64,000 nucleotides of DNA, taken from assembly GCF_000418325.1 (NCBI RefSeq), contig NC_021658.1, positions 1,426,001 through 1,490,000 of the forward strand, in the 5' to 3' direction. The notes below the pieces were generated by a model, which saw only the letters and a list, made by a program, of their open reading frames with translations, ran no database searches and was not told the DNA's origin. Source of the stretch: Sorangium cellulosum So0157-2 (GTDB lineage: Bacteria; Myxococcota_A; Polyangia; Polyangiales; Polyangiaceae). Shown here piece by piece: positions 43,741 to 52,303 of the stretch (position 1 is the first letter of the stretch; every line of letters starts with the position of its first letter). The position numbers and the translations under genes were made by a program.

Positions 43741-44283
43741 TCACATTCCGCCGCAGGCCTCGTACTCCGCCTTGCATGCGTCCATCCCCGCCTGCTGCAC
43801 GCACGGCGCGCAGTCCGCCGTGATGCCCCCGCCGGCGCACTCCACCTCGCACTCGTCCGCGCACACGCCCGCCGCGCAGACGCAGGCGATGAGCGCGTCC
43901 GTCTCGGCATCCTGCTGCATGTCCGTGCCTCGATTGCAGCCTTGCACGCACGCGCAGCAGATGCCGTCGCCCGCACAGCACCCGTCGTCGCGCCCCAGGG
44001 GACAGGCGCAGTCGCTGCCGTCCGCGCCCATGCACGCCCCGTAGGCGCTGCCGTCGGGGAGGCACGTCGCGACGCCGGGCGGGCTGACGGCGTGACAGGT
44101 GCAGGACATGGTCGAGCCGGGCACGCACGACGTCCCGGTGGCCGAGCTGGCGCTCGTCGAGCTGACGCTCGTCGAGCTGGCGGCCGACCCGCCGCTCCCG
44201 GTCGGGTCCGGGTCGGTCGTCGTCGAGCCGCACGCGGCCGCGAGCGCTGCGGCGATCAAGCAGAGGACAAGATGGTTTCGCAT
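43741..44283 (-). CDS. Cys-rich lipoprotein
   Basis: A 180-residue lipoprotein: signal ending LAAAC (Cys18), a Ser/Thr-rich linker (about 30-50), then a domain with more than 20 Cys (CTCHAVSPPGVATC, GCCAGDGICCACVQGC, CVCAAGVCADECEVEC). The pattern resembles myxobacterial surface lipoproteins with knot-like modules. No function is known. The ATG at 44283 has a strong GGGGGAGG site. It converges with the histidine kinase. Confidence 0.8.
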   Translation of the reverse strand: MRNHLVLCLIAAALAAACGSTTTDPDPTGSGGSAASSTSVSSTSASSATGTSCVPGSTMSCTCHAVSPPGVATCLPDGSAYGACMGADGSDCACPLGRDDGCCAGDGICCACVQGCNRGTDMQQDAETDALIACVCAAGVCADECEVECAGGGITADCAPCVQQAGMDACKAEYEACGGM

Positions 44284-44403
44284 GACCTCCCCCTCTAGCG
44301 CGGCGGCGTCGCGGCCGTCGAGAAACCACCGCCGCGCTCCTCCGGAGCGCGCCACCGCTATCGACCGGATCGGCGCGCCCGCGTTCAGGCGCCACAAGGG
44401 AGA

Positions 44404-45909
44404 TCAGGGGGCGACCGACTCGGACCCTGGCGAGCAGTCGCCCGCGAGCGGGGCGCAGGTGAGCCGGTTCTGCATGAAGCTCACCCGCCGCGGGATCTCG
44501 ACCTCTTTGACGAAATTCGAGAGGACCCCGGTGCCGTCGGGGCCGGGCGTCGCGAACGGCGCCACATGATAGAAGGTGGCGAGCTGCTCGGTCTCGGCGT
44601 TATGGCACCCGTTGCAGGTCTGCCCGGCGAACGCGTGGCGCAGCGGCTCGTCCACGCCGGGGAAGACCCATTTCGTGGCCGAAGGGACGACGTTGCCCTC
44701 CGCCTCCCCGCCGAGGAACGAGGGATCGAGCGGCGTCGCGCCGGCGATGATCCCGGCGCGGTTCGCGAGCAGGAAGGCCTCGAGGCCGGCGTCGCCGTTG
44801 AGCTGCTGATCCGGCGTCTGGGCGGCCTCCGCGAGCCGCAGGAAGGCCTGATAGCCGGTCGGCTCCGGGACGAGGTGGAACTCCCGCCACGACCACGGGG
44901 CGCCCATCAGATCCTCGCTCGTGCGGAGCTGGGCGAGCGCGCTCGCGTTGGGGTTGCCCATCGTGCTGCGCTCGGCGCCGCGCTGCGTGAAGAGATCCGT
45001 GATCGCCTGGAGCTCCTGGTTGTACTGGGCGCCGAAGGCGCGCTGCCCGAGCGCGTGGAAGCGGGCAATCCAGCTGTGCCGGTCCGGCGCGATCGAGTTG
45101 GTCGGCAGGCGGTACTCGAAGATCACCGTCATGCCGCCGATGAAGTGGTTCGGCGGGACGATGCCGAACACGAAGCGCGCCTCGCCGCTGCCGCTCGCGT
45201 GCAGGTCGGTCCGGTTGAAGATGCCGAGGAGCCGGAACGGCGCCTGCGCGAGGTCGAGCTTGCCGTCCGGCCGCGTCGGCCAGAGGTTCAAGAGCGAGAA
45301 CATCCCCCGGCTCGTCGTGGGATAGCCGTTGATCGTCAGCGGCTGGAAGCCCTCCAGCCACTCCGCCACGAAATCCGCGGGATCGACGCCGCTCGGGGTC
45401 ATCTGCTCGATCAGGTACCGGAAGCTCCAGGGCCCGCCGGTCGCGTTCGAGGCGCGCGCGTCCTGCGTGACCGACGGGTCGACGATCGCGATCTCCTTGT
45501 AAGGATCGACCGCCGGGCCCGCGCCGCACGCGCCGGCGCAGGTGAAGCTCTGGATTTGGTCGGCCGTGACGCTGCCGAGGTCGACCGTGCTCGGCGTGAG
45601 CGTCGCGCCCGGCTTTACCGCGGTGAGCGTGTACGCGCCCGCGGGCAAGCCGGCGAAGAGGAAGTTGCCGTGGCTGTCGGTGACGGCCTGCGCGCTCGCG
45701 GCGCCGCTGAGCTGCACGATGACGCCGCTCATCCCCGCGTTCGACGCGTCGTCGCCGACGTGCCCCGCGATCGCGACGGCGCCGTTCAACGCCGCCTCGG
45801 CGCTGCCGAGCGGCGGCTGCTCCTCGAGCGGCTCGACTCCGCAGGACGCCAGGGCAAGGGCGGAGAGCGCGAGCAGGCGAGAGGGCGACCGGCGTACCTG
45901 GGTTTTCAT
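44404..45909 (-). CDS. Lipoprotein with Cna-B/carboxypeptidase-regulatory-like domain and one CxxCH haem motif
   Basis: A 501-residue lipoprotein (LASC, Cys23). An Ig-like module (about 50-110) reads GHVGDDASNAGMSGVIVQLS, then GNFLFAGLPAGAYTLT, as in carboxypeptidase-regulatory domains. The larger C-terminal domain is unrecognised except for CNGCH near residue 425, a c-type haem-binding motif of the kind found in peroxidase-like or photosynthetic cytochrome domains. It may be a surface redox protein. The ATG at 45909 has AAAGGATC upstream. It is followed on the same strand by the Cys-rich lipoprotein gene across 120 bases. Confidence 0.7.
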   Translation of the reverse strand: MKTQVRRSPSRLLALSALALASCGVEPLEEQPPLGSAEAALNGAVAIAGHVGDDASNAGMSGVIVQLSGAASAQAVTDSHGNFLFAGLPAGAYTLTAVKPGATLTPSTVDLGSVTADQIQSFTCAGACGAGPAVDPYKEIAIVDPSVTQDARASNATGGPWSFRYLIEQMTPSGVDPADFVAEWLEGFQPLTINGYPTTSRGMFSLLNLWPTRPDGKLDLAQAPFRLLGIFNRTDLHASGSGEARFVFGIVPPNHFIGGMTVIFEYRLPTNSIAPDRHSWIARFHALGQRAFGAQYNQELQAITDLFTQRGAERSTMGNPNASALAQLRTSEDLMGAPWSWREFHLVPEPTGYQAFLRLAEAAQTPDQQLNGDAGLEAFLLANRAGIIAGATPLDPSFLGGEAEGNVVPSATKWVFPGVDEPLRHAFAGQTCNGCHNAETEQLATFYHVAPFATPGPDGTGVLSNFVKEVEIPRRVSFMQNRLTCAPLAGDCSPGSESVAP

Positions 45910-46279
45910 CGACAAGGATCCTTTCAAGACAGGTGGAACCGGCGGCCGCGGCGGCGCTCGCCCGATCCTGGGCCTCTAAGAAGGTCGGAAGGCCGGTACG
46001 TCAAGAGGTTTTACATTACTTCACGCGGTTCCCACGAGGCGGGGCGCCTCCGCGGCGCGCGCTCTGCGGCGGAGCGCGCGGCGGCCGGCGGGCCCGCGCG
46101 GCGCCGGGAGCGGCCGGGAGGCCGCGGGCGAATTCTGTGCGCTGGCGCGCTTGCCCGGGGCGCAGGGCGACCACTATGTTGGCGCCCGCGCGCGACCCCA
46201 CAGGCGGTGCTCCCGCACCGCGCTGCCCGTGACGTACGGGGCCCCGCTTTCCGCAGCGTTCGATGACAAGGAGATGAAG
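45910..46279. other. 370-base divergent intergenic region
   Basis: This region holds the promoters of the haem-motif lipoprotein (minus) and of the DUF1993 gene (plus). An AT-richer stretch, GAGGTTTTACATTACTTC, at about 46003-46021 is the best promoter candidate. No gene-like frame was found. Confidence 0.45.
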
Positions 46280-46786
46280 ATGGCGATCTCGATGTATCAG
46301 GCGTCGGTCCCCGTGCTCGTGAGGGGGCTCAACAACCTCTCGGCGATCCTCAAGAAGGCCGAGGCGTACGCCGAGGCGAAGAAGATCGAGCCGCGCGTCC
46401 TGCTCGACGCGCGCCTCGCCCCGGACATGCTGCCGCTCACCCGCCAGATCCAGATCGCGAGCGACAGCGCCAAGGGCTGTGGGGCGCGGCTCGCAGCCGT
46501 CGACGTGCCGAAGTACGAGGACAACGAGGCCAGCTTCGACGATCTGCAGGCCCGCATCGCCAAGACGATCGCGTTCCTGAACACCCTGAAGGCCGAGCAG
46601 ATCGACGGCTCCGAGGACCGCGAGGTCACGATCCCCACGCGCGATAAGCCGATGACGTTCAAGGGCCTGCCGTACCTGCTCGGCTTCGTGCTGCCCAACT
46701 TCTTCTTCCACGTGACGACCGCCTACGCGATCTTGCGCCACAACGGGCTCGACATCGGCAAGATGGACTACCTCGGCAAGCCCTGA
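46280..46786 (+). CDS. DUF1993-family protein
   Basis: A 168-residue soluble protein matching the DUF1993 family, related to DinB-like four-helix bundles. Typical stretches are MYQASVPVLVRGLNNLSAIL, DMLPLTRQIQIASDSAKGC, LPYLLGFVLPNFFFHVTTAY and ILRHNGLDIGKMDYLG. The conserved H-x-T region suggests a metal site, but no activity is established for this family. The ATG at 46280 was chosen because AAGGAG lies at the proper distance; the in-frame ATG at 46274 would overlap that site. It appears to stand alone. Confidence 0.9.
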   Translation: MAISMYQASVPVLVRGLNNLSAILKKAEAYAEAKKIEPRVLLDARLAPDMLPLTRQIQIASDSAKGCGARLAAVDVPKYEDNEASFDDLQARIAKTIAFLNTLKAEQIDGSEDREVTIPTRDKPMTFKGLPYLLGFVLPNFFFHVTTAYAILRHNGLDIGKMDYLGKP

Positions 46787-46819
46787 GCGGGCGGCCGTCA
46801 TCGCCGCGGAGGCCGCCGC

Positions 46820-49567
46820 TCACTGCGGCGGCGCTTCGATGAACCACGTCGGCGAGACGTATCCCTCCGTCGTCGCACCGTCCATGGGTGTCGTGCATCC
46901 CTCCGCGGCCTTCATCGCGGTGAGGGCGACGGCGTCCTCATCGGGCGTCTTGCATTCGTCGTACCCATAGGGCGTGCTCGAGCTTCCGGTGAAGCGCCGG
47001 CACTCCGCGTCGGAGAGCACCGTGTAGTGCAGGTGCGAGTTGTCCGTCCTTCCGTCGCCGTAGCACGTGAACTCGTCCGAGGAGTCGGGGCACTCGGTCC
47101 ACTTCTTATCGAAGTGGAGGTTGTGCAGGGAGGGGATATCGTCCCAGCGCACCACCTTCCCGAGCACGTCGTCGGTCGTCACGTTCTGGCCCTCCTCCAG
47201 GCCCGGCGCCAGCCCGTCGACGTCCAGGTGGCCATAGAAGGAGCAGTAGCGCTCGCCCGTCCCGCCCTTGGGCGGGTGCTCGACCAGCGCCACGCCGAGG
47301 TACTGCGAGCCGTTGAAGCCCTTCCAGAGGAGCCGGCCGTCGGCCACGGGGTGCACCTCCGCGCCCGCCGTGCCGCCCGAGCGCCGGACGAGATCCTCGC
47401 CGAGGTGGCGGCCGCCGTAGTCCTCGGCCACGACGCCGAACCCCCGGATCATGCGGCTGTCGTCGATGGGAGCCGCCCGCTTGCCGCCCCCGGGCCGCTT
47501 GCATTCGTCGCTCTTCGCCGCCCCGTTGCCCTGGCAGCCGAGGGCGCAGTACACCGTGTGATCGAGGAAGTAGCGGCGCGTCCGGGGGACACCGCCGCCG
47601 CCGAGCCCCTCGGAGCCCTCGCACGGAGCCATGTGCCCCGGCCCGCCCTCCCAGCTCGGGCAATAGGCCTTGCAGACATACAGCATGTTCGGGTCGCCCT
47701 GCGCGATCCCGGGGAGGCTGTGACCGCAATACGCCGGGGTGTTGATCCGGACACCAGGGGCGTTCGAGCACGGGTTCCAGCTCTCGGCGAAGCTCGCGTC
47801 GTCGCACGCGAGGCCCTCCGCGTCGGCGAAATGCGCGCAGACCGGGGTCTGGTCGCCGTACGGGTCGGGGCCGCAGACGCCGCAGGAGGTGCCGCAGGCG
47901 ATCCCCGTGGCGCGCCAGCCGTCGGGGCGGCTCAGCTGGCGCTCGTCGCACGCGAGCACCTGCCCGCCGGGGCCGCAGACCTGCGAGCCGACGCGCAGCG
48001 ATCGCACGGGCACCGCGTTCCCCTGGTAGTCGACGATCGGATCGCACGTCGACGTGATGCTGGGCGTCGGCGTGGGATCGGGCATGCCGTGCGGCTGCTG
48101 CTCCGACCGGGCGTCGCACGTGTCGCTGCTCTTCGTGAGGTCCCGGAGCCCGCAGCCGCCCGGGCACTCCTCGTACGGGACGGGGCGCCCCACGACCGCC
48201 GTGTCGCTCACGGGCGGGCACGTGTAGTTCACGCTGACGAGGTCGTAGGCGCAGTGATACAGCGTTCCGACGCGACCCGTGATCACGTCCTGTCCGCAGA
48301 AGACGTGCTCGCACTGGGCGAGCGCGTCGTCGTGGGTGTAGGTCGGGAAGTAGTGAACGGCGTCGCTGACCGGCGGGCACGACTCGTCGCAGCGGTCCCA
48401 GTCGCGGATCTTCGGCTCGTTCGCGCCGGGATGGGCGCCGATCGCCTCGTGCCAGCGCACGGGCGGGATCTCCCGCACGCGCATGCACGCGCCGCTCCCG
48501 CCCCGCCCGCCGCAGTCGCGGTAAGGCACGGGGCGCGCGCCGGGGCCCGGGCAGGCATAAAGCCGATCCGCCCTGCCGTGGATGCGGAGGTCCAGGTCGC
48601 CCAGGTTGATCGCGAGGTCCTTGTTGGCGCGGCCGCCGAACACCTGATCTCCGCAGAAGGTCTGTCCCGGCTCGACGGGCTTCCACTGGCCGTCGTTGTC
48701 GCGGAACTCCACCGGACACCGGCCGAGCGCCGCGCCCGCCTCGCCGTTCGAGGCGCCGGGATCGCAGGGGAGGTTGAGGTCGAGCCAGCCTTCCTCCCCG
48801 CACATCCAGCGGCTGCGGTTCCCGACGCCGAGGCCGCACACCTCCTCGCCGCAGGTCGCGGTCGCGACCTCGCGGCCTGCGCTGTCTTGCACGCCGCGGC
48901 ACGCCGGACAGGCGCCCTGCGGCTGATCGCACGCGAGCCCGACGCTGCGCCACCCCTCGGCCGTGCACACCTGCTTCACGCCGGCGCTGCCGACGCCCGT
49001 CGGCATGCAGAGGGTCAGCCCGCAGCGCACCGGGACGCGCTCGCCCCCGGGGATGGGCGGGGTCTCGCACGGGCACTCGCCGCTCGCCGCGCCCGTGCAC
49101 GCGCCGTCCTCGCAGCCGCCCGGGCAGATGCGCCACTCGAGCGGGATCTGCCCCGTGCCCGGACACTTGTAGAGCGCGGCCGGCTCGCCGTTCACCACGT
49201 CCTCGCCGCAGAACGTCCCCTCGGCCGGACACGCGAGATCGCCGCACCGGTTCTCCGGATAGCTCCGCCACGTGTCGGCGGCGGTGTCGCCGTCGAGGCA
49301 TTGATAGGAGATGAGGTCGCGCCCGCACACGAACGCATCGCAGCGCGTCTCCGCGAGCGGGATCGGCTGGCCGTTGTAATAGAAGCCCCCGGCGCACTCG
49401 CACGCATCCGTGTCGTCCTGCGGCCCGAGCGGCGGCGGCGCGACGTCGCCCGCCGGCGGCTCCTGGCTGCAGCCCACGCCGATGAGCGCTCCGCCGCCGA
49501 GCAGGACGGCGGCCGCGCCGCACAGCCGCGAGACCGCGCGGCGGCGGGGCTTCGGCGAGAGGCTCAC
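46820..49567 (-). CDS. Large Cys-rich lipoprotein with C-terminal M23 peptidase-like domain
   Basis: A 915-residue lipoprotein (signal ending GVGC, near Cys33). About 650 residues of Cys-rich repeats follow, each with CG-x-x-VC/FCG-type pairs (FCGEDVVNG, CGLTLCMPTG, FCGDQVFGG, FCGQDVITG). The C-terminal 200 residues resemble LytM/M23 metallopeptidases: GGRHLGEDLVRRSG (HxxxD), YGHLDVDG, and DNSHLHYTVL with HLH. M23 enzymes cut cross-links in peptidoglycan or elastin-like peptides. The GTG start at 49567 overlaps the stop of the preceding gene (GTGA) and has GGAGGA upstream, so translation is coupled. It is likely a surface lytic protein. Confidence 0.75.
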   Translation of the reverse strand: MSLSPKPRRRAVSRLCGAAAVLLGGGALIGVGCSQEPPAGDVAPPPLGPQDDTDACECAGGFYYNGQPIPLAETRCDAFVCGRDLISYQCLDGDTAADTWRSYPENRCGDLACPAEGTFCGEDVVNGEPAALYKCPGTGQIPLEWRICPGGCEDGACTGAASGECPCETPPIPGGERVPVRCGLTLCMPTGVGSAGVKQVCTAEGWRSVGLACDQPQGACPACRGVQDSAGREVATATCGEEVCGLGVGNRSRWMCGEEGWLDLNLPCDPGASNGEAGAALGRCPVEFRDNDGQWKPVEPGQTFCGDQVFGGRANKDLAINLGDLDLRIHGRADRLYACPGPGARPVPYRDCGGRGGSGACMRVREIPPVRWHEAIGAHPGANEPKIRDWDRCDESCPPVSDAVHYFPTYTHDDALAQCEHVFCGQDVITGRVGTLYHCAYDLVSVNYTCPPVSDTAVVGRPVPYEECPGGCGLRDLTKSSDTCDARSEQQPHGMPDPTPTPSITSTCDPIVDYQGNAVPVRSLRVGSQVCGPGGQVLACDERQLSRPDGWRATGIACGTSCGVCGPDPYGDQTPVCAHFADAEGLACDDASFAESWNPCSNAPGVRINTPAYCGHSLPGIAQGDPNMLYVCKAYCPSWEGGPGHMAPCEGSEGLGGGGVPRTRRYFLDHTVYCALGCQGNGAAKSDECKRPGGGKRAAPIDDSRMIRGFGVVAEDYGGRHLGEDLVRRSGGTAGAEVHPVADGRLLWKGFNGSQYLGVALVEHPPKGGTGERYCSFYGHLDVDGLAPGLEEGQNVTTDDVLGKVVRWDDIPSLHNLHFDKKWTECPDSSDEFTCYGDGRTDNSHLHYTVLSDAECRRFTGSSSTPYGYDECKTPDEDAVALTAMKAAEGCTTPMDGATTEGYVSPTWFIEAPPQ

Positions 49568-51732
49568 TTGGCGATCCTCCGCAGGTCGCCCGCCTGCGTC
49601 GCCCAGTAGACGTACGCCTCGTCCACGGCGATCGCGATCGCGCCGGACTGCCCCACGGCGAGCGTGCCCACGCTGCCGCCCGCCTTGGGCACCCGGCGCA
49701 CCGAGCCGAGGCGGTTGACCCAGTAGAGGGCACCGCCATCCCCGGGATCCACCGCGATCCCCGCGGGACCGGGCTGTCCGTCGGCGAGCGCCACGAGCCC
49801 GGAGCCGTCCTTGTCGAGCCGGAAGAGGTAGCCGCTCGGCGTGCTCCAGAAGAGGTGGGCGGCGTCGGCCGCGAGGTATTGCGGCGTCAGGTTGGTGCGC
49901 TCGAAATCCTGCGCCGACGCGAGCTGGCGCGGCTCGGAGCCGTCCTTGCGGAGCTTCATGACGGTGCCGTCCGCCCAGGTCCAGTAGAGGTGATCGGCGT
50001 CGGCGGCGAGCGCGCCGCCCACCTCGGCGGTGGCGCCGGTGATCTCGGCGGCGAGCTGTCCGGCGAAGAGGGCGTCGGCGCGGTACAGGCCGCCCCGCGA
50101 GAGCGACGTGAACCAGACCGCGGCGCCGTCGCTGACGACGGCCCAGGGGTCGGGGACGCTCGCGGTGACCGTGGTCGCGGCGCCGGACGGCGGGAACCGG
50201 AGCACGCCGGCGGAGCCGGTGACGAACGCGCCGGCGTCCGTCAGGGCGATGCCCTCGAAGCGCTCGCCCGCCCCGCAGGCCGCGGCGCCCGGCGCGGCGC
50301 CGGTGGCGAGGCAGGTCGTCGCGCCGGACGCCTTGTCGACGCGGACGGCGACGCCGCCGGCGGGCCGGAAGCCGACGACGTAGACGGCGGCGGCGTCGAC
50401 CGCGATCGCGGAGGGGACCGCGAGGCCCGACGCGAGCTGGAGCGCGCCGGGGCCGCACGCGCCGCCCTCGCAGGCGCCGCCGGAGCAGTCGTTGCCGCAG
50501 GCGCCGCAGTGGCGCGGGTCGGCGTCGAGCTCGACCTCGCAGCCCGTCGAGCCCTCGCCGTCGCAGTCGGCGAAGCCCGCGTCGCACTCGAGCACGCACG
50601 CGCCGGCCTCGCAGGCGGCCGCGGCGTTCCTGTCGCTGCAGCCCTTGCCGCAGCCGCCGCAGTTGTCCACGTCGCCCTCGAAATCGACCTCGCAGCCGGT
50701 CGCGGCGTCGCGATCGCAGTCGCCGTGGCCGAGGTCGCAGGCGAGCGAGCAGGCGCCGGCCGCGCAGGAGGGGACGGCGTGCTGGTCGCCGCACACGTTC
50801 CCGCAGAAGCCGCAGTTGTCCACGTCGCTCGACGTATCGCCGCAGCCCCCGCCCGCGCCGCCGCCGCCGTCGAGGCACAGGCCGGCGGCCCGGGCGGCGC
50901 CCTCGAACGCCTCGCAGCGCGCGCGGCTGCCGGAGAGCGCGCTCAAGTCGCACTCGTAAGCGAGCGCGGGCTCGAGCGTGCCGCAGCAGGTCTCGAGCAG
51001 CGCGTCGCAGGCCGCCGAGGCGAGCGGCTCGCCGCCGCCGAGCGTGGGGCACCGGCCCGCGTCCGCGGCGCCGCTCAGGTAGTCCAGGCAGGTGTCCGCG
51101 TCCGCCTCGGCGGCGAGGTCCTCGCAGCGCTCGCGCGGCCCTCCGGGCAGCGAGGGACAGCACTGCTCGGCGAGGTAACCGCAGCTCTCGGCCGCGGGAT
51201 CGGCCCCCTCGCAGAGGCCGTTCGCCTGGGCCTCCCGCTGGAGGAAGCTGCGGCAGAGCGCCTCGTTGCCGCGGAACCCCGTGGCGTGGCAGGCGGACGC
51301 GAGCCGCGCGGGCAACGACGCGCAGCAGTCGTTCAGCAGGCCGGCGCAGCCCGGGCCGTAGGGGACGCCGTCCGGCGCGGCGGCGCCGCTGCAGAGCCCG
51401 GCCGCGCTGGCGCTGCCGGCGTAGTCGTCGCACGCGGCGTCGTCCGCCTGCGCCGCGACCACGTCGCAGCCCGCCCGGAGCTCGGCCGGGAGCGACGGAC
51501 AGCAGGCCTCGCTCAGGGCGCCGCACCCGCCGCCGAGCGCCCCCGGCGCGCTGCCGCAGGCGCCGAGCGCGGTGCCGTCGTCGTTGCAGCGCTGCGCGCC
51601 GAGCGAGCCGTCGGGGAGGAAGCAGGCGGAGAGCGCGCCCGGCGCGCAGAGCTGGTCATCGCCGCAGCCGGGGCCGCCGTACGCGAGCGCCGACACCACC
51701 ACGAGACACAAGGCGAGGGAAGGTCGGCGCAT
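49564..51732 (-). CDS. Cys-rich secreted protein with propeller-like C-terminus
   Basis: A 722-residue lipoprotein (signal ending GPGC, near Cys23). The N-terminal 450 residues contain repeats of CC-x-SLP (CCPSLPAELR, CCASLPARLA, CCPSLPGGPR) and then CGGCGxxC modules, typical of long Cys-rich myxobacterial surface proteins. The C-terminal half is a series of strands with WFTSLSRGGLYRADAL, YLFRLDKDGSGLVAL and LYWVNRLGSVRRVPK, like NHL/YWTD-type beta-propellers. The ATG at 51732 lacks a strong ribosome-binding site. It is translationally coupled with the M23-like gene that follows, so the two probably act together on the surface. Confidence 0.75.
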   Translation of the reverse strand: MRRPSLALCLVVVSALAYGGPGCGDDQLCAPGALSACFLPDGSLGAQRCNDDGTALGACGSAPGALGGGCGALSEACCPSLPAELRAGCDVVAAQADDAACDDYAGSASAAGLCSGAAAPDGVPYGPGCAGLLNDCCASLPARLASACHATGFRGNEALCRSFLQREAQANGLCEGADPAAESCGYLAEQCCPSLPGGPRERCEDLAAEADADTCLDYLSGAADAGRCPTLGGGEPLASAACDALLETCCGTLEPALAYECDLSALSGSRARCEAFEGAARAAGLCLDGGGGAGGGCGDTSSDVDNCGFCGNVCGDQHAVPSCAAGACSLACDLGHGDCDRDAATGCEVDFEGDVDNCGGCGKGCSDRNAAAACEAGACVLECDAGFADCDGEGSTGCEVELDADPRHCGACGNDCSGGACEGGACGPGALQLASGLAVPSAIAVDAAAVYVVGFRPAGGVAVRVDKASGATTCLATGAAPGAAACGAGERFEGIALTDAGAFVTGSAGVLRFPPSGAATTVTASVPDPWAVVSDGAAVWFTSLSRGGLYRADALFAGQLAAEITGATAEVGGALAADADHLYWTWADGTVMKLRKDGSEPRQLASAQDFERTNLTPQYLAADAAHLFWSTPSGYLFRLDKDGSGLVALADGQPGPAGIAVDPGDGGALYWVNRLGSVRRVPKAGGSVGTLAVGQSGAIAIAVDEAYVYWATQAGDLRRIAK

Positions 51733-51804
51733 GGCTGGACGCGCGATGCTCGCGGGGCGCGCTCGCCATGTCAACGATCACCACGAGCGCGGTGCGGCGA
51801 GCGG

Positions 51805-51915
51805 GCGCGCTTTCACGGTAGGGGGCCGGTGCGTCAGGAACCCCGCGAGCACGACCGGGCGATCATGAGCGGTCGCCGGAAACGTCAGCGATCGCCGTGG
51901 CTTCCGCCTGTTTCG
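51805..51915. repeat. Joined copy of the repeats that flank the YcaO/TfuA remnant
   Basis: About 110 bases upstream of the Cys-rich pair. The left 28 bases (GCGCTTTCACGGTAGGG and what follows) match 54599-54627 with few differences. The right 85 bases (from GTGCGTCAGGAACCCCGC to TTCCGCCTGTTTCG) match 55473-55560 at roughly three bases in four. Here the two halves are adjacent, whereas at 54.6-55.5 kb about 850 bases of gene remnant lie between them. Confidence 0.65.
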
Positions 51916-51940
51916 GGCGCGTTCGCGGGGCGGCGCACAC

Positions 51941-52273
51941 CTACTTCCCCTTCCCCGCTGCCTCCACGGCCTGCTGCGCCTTGCGGAAGGCGGCCATCTG
52001 CGTCTTCGTCGCCTGGAGGATCTGCGAATACACCGCGTCGCTCCCCGCTGACTCGCACGTCTGCGCGTCGGCCCCGAACAGCGTGTCCTTCATCATTCGG
52101 CGGGGCCTCGACTTCGCCTGGGCGACGAAGTTCATCCCTTTCTCTCGCCAGAGGGCGCAATCCTCCGCCCCGAGGTCTGCGCACATCCGTGCGTCCAGAT
52201 CCTCACAGACGTTGCACCCCATCGCCAGGGCACCGACAACACAGAGCATCAGGACGTTCATCTTCGATTGCAT
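51941..52273 (-). CDS. Small lipoprotein
   Basis: A 110-residue lipoprotein with a signal ending LAMGC (Cys20), a cluster of Cys shortly after (CNVCEDLDARMCADLG), and a helical C-terminus ending in a basic tail. It follows the lectin/metallopeptidase gene after 30 bases on the same strand, so it may be its partner, for example an inhibitor or surface anchor. I recognise no family. A second ATG at 52261 is an alternative start. Confidence 0.6.
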   Translation of the reverse strand: MQSKMNVLMLCVVGALAMGCNVCEDLDARMCADLGAEDCALWREKGMNFVAQAKSRPRRMMKDTLFGADAQTCESAGSDAVYSQILQATKTQMAAFRKAQQAVEAAGKGK

Positions 52274-52303
52274 GGAATCACTCACGAGCTGCACCGGGTT
52301 CGT

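Noticed and set aside
41701..44298. 865-codon plus-strand frame over the histidine kinase
   Set aside because: Another frame carries complete REC, HisKA and ATPase motifs; this one is a shadow.
46820..51526. A single 1568-codon minus-strand gene
   Set aside because: Its first part is out of frame with the real Cys-rich gene (Arg-rich nonsense); the region is two genes overlapping by four bases at 49564-49567.
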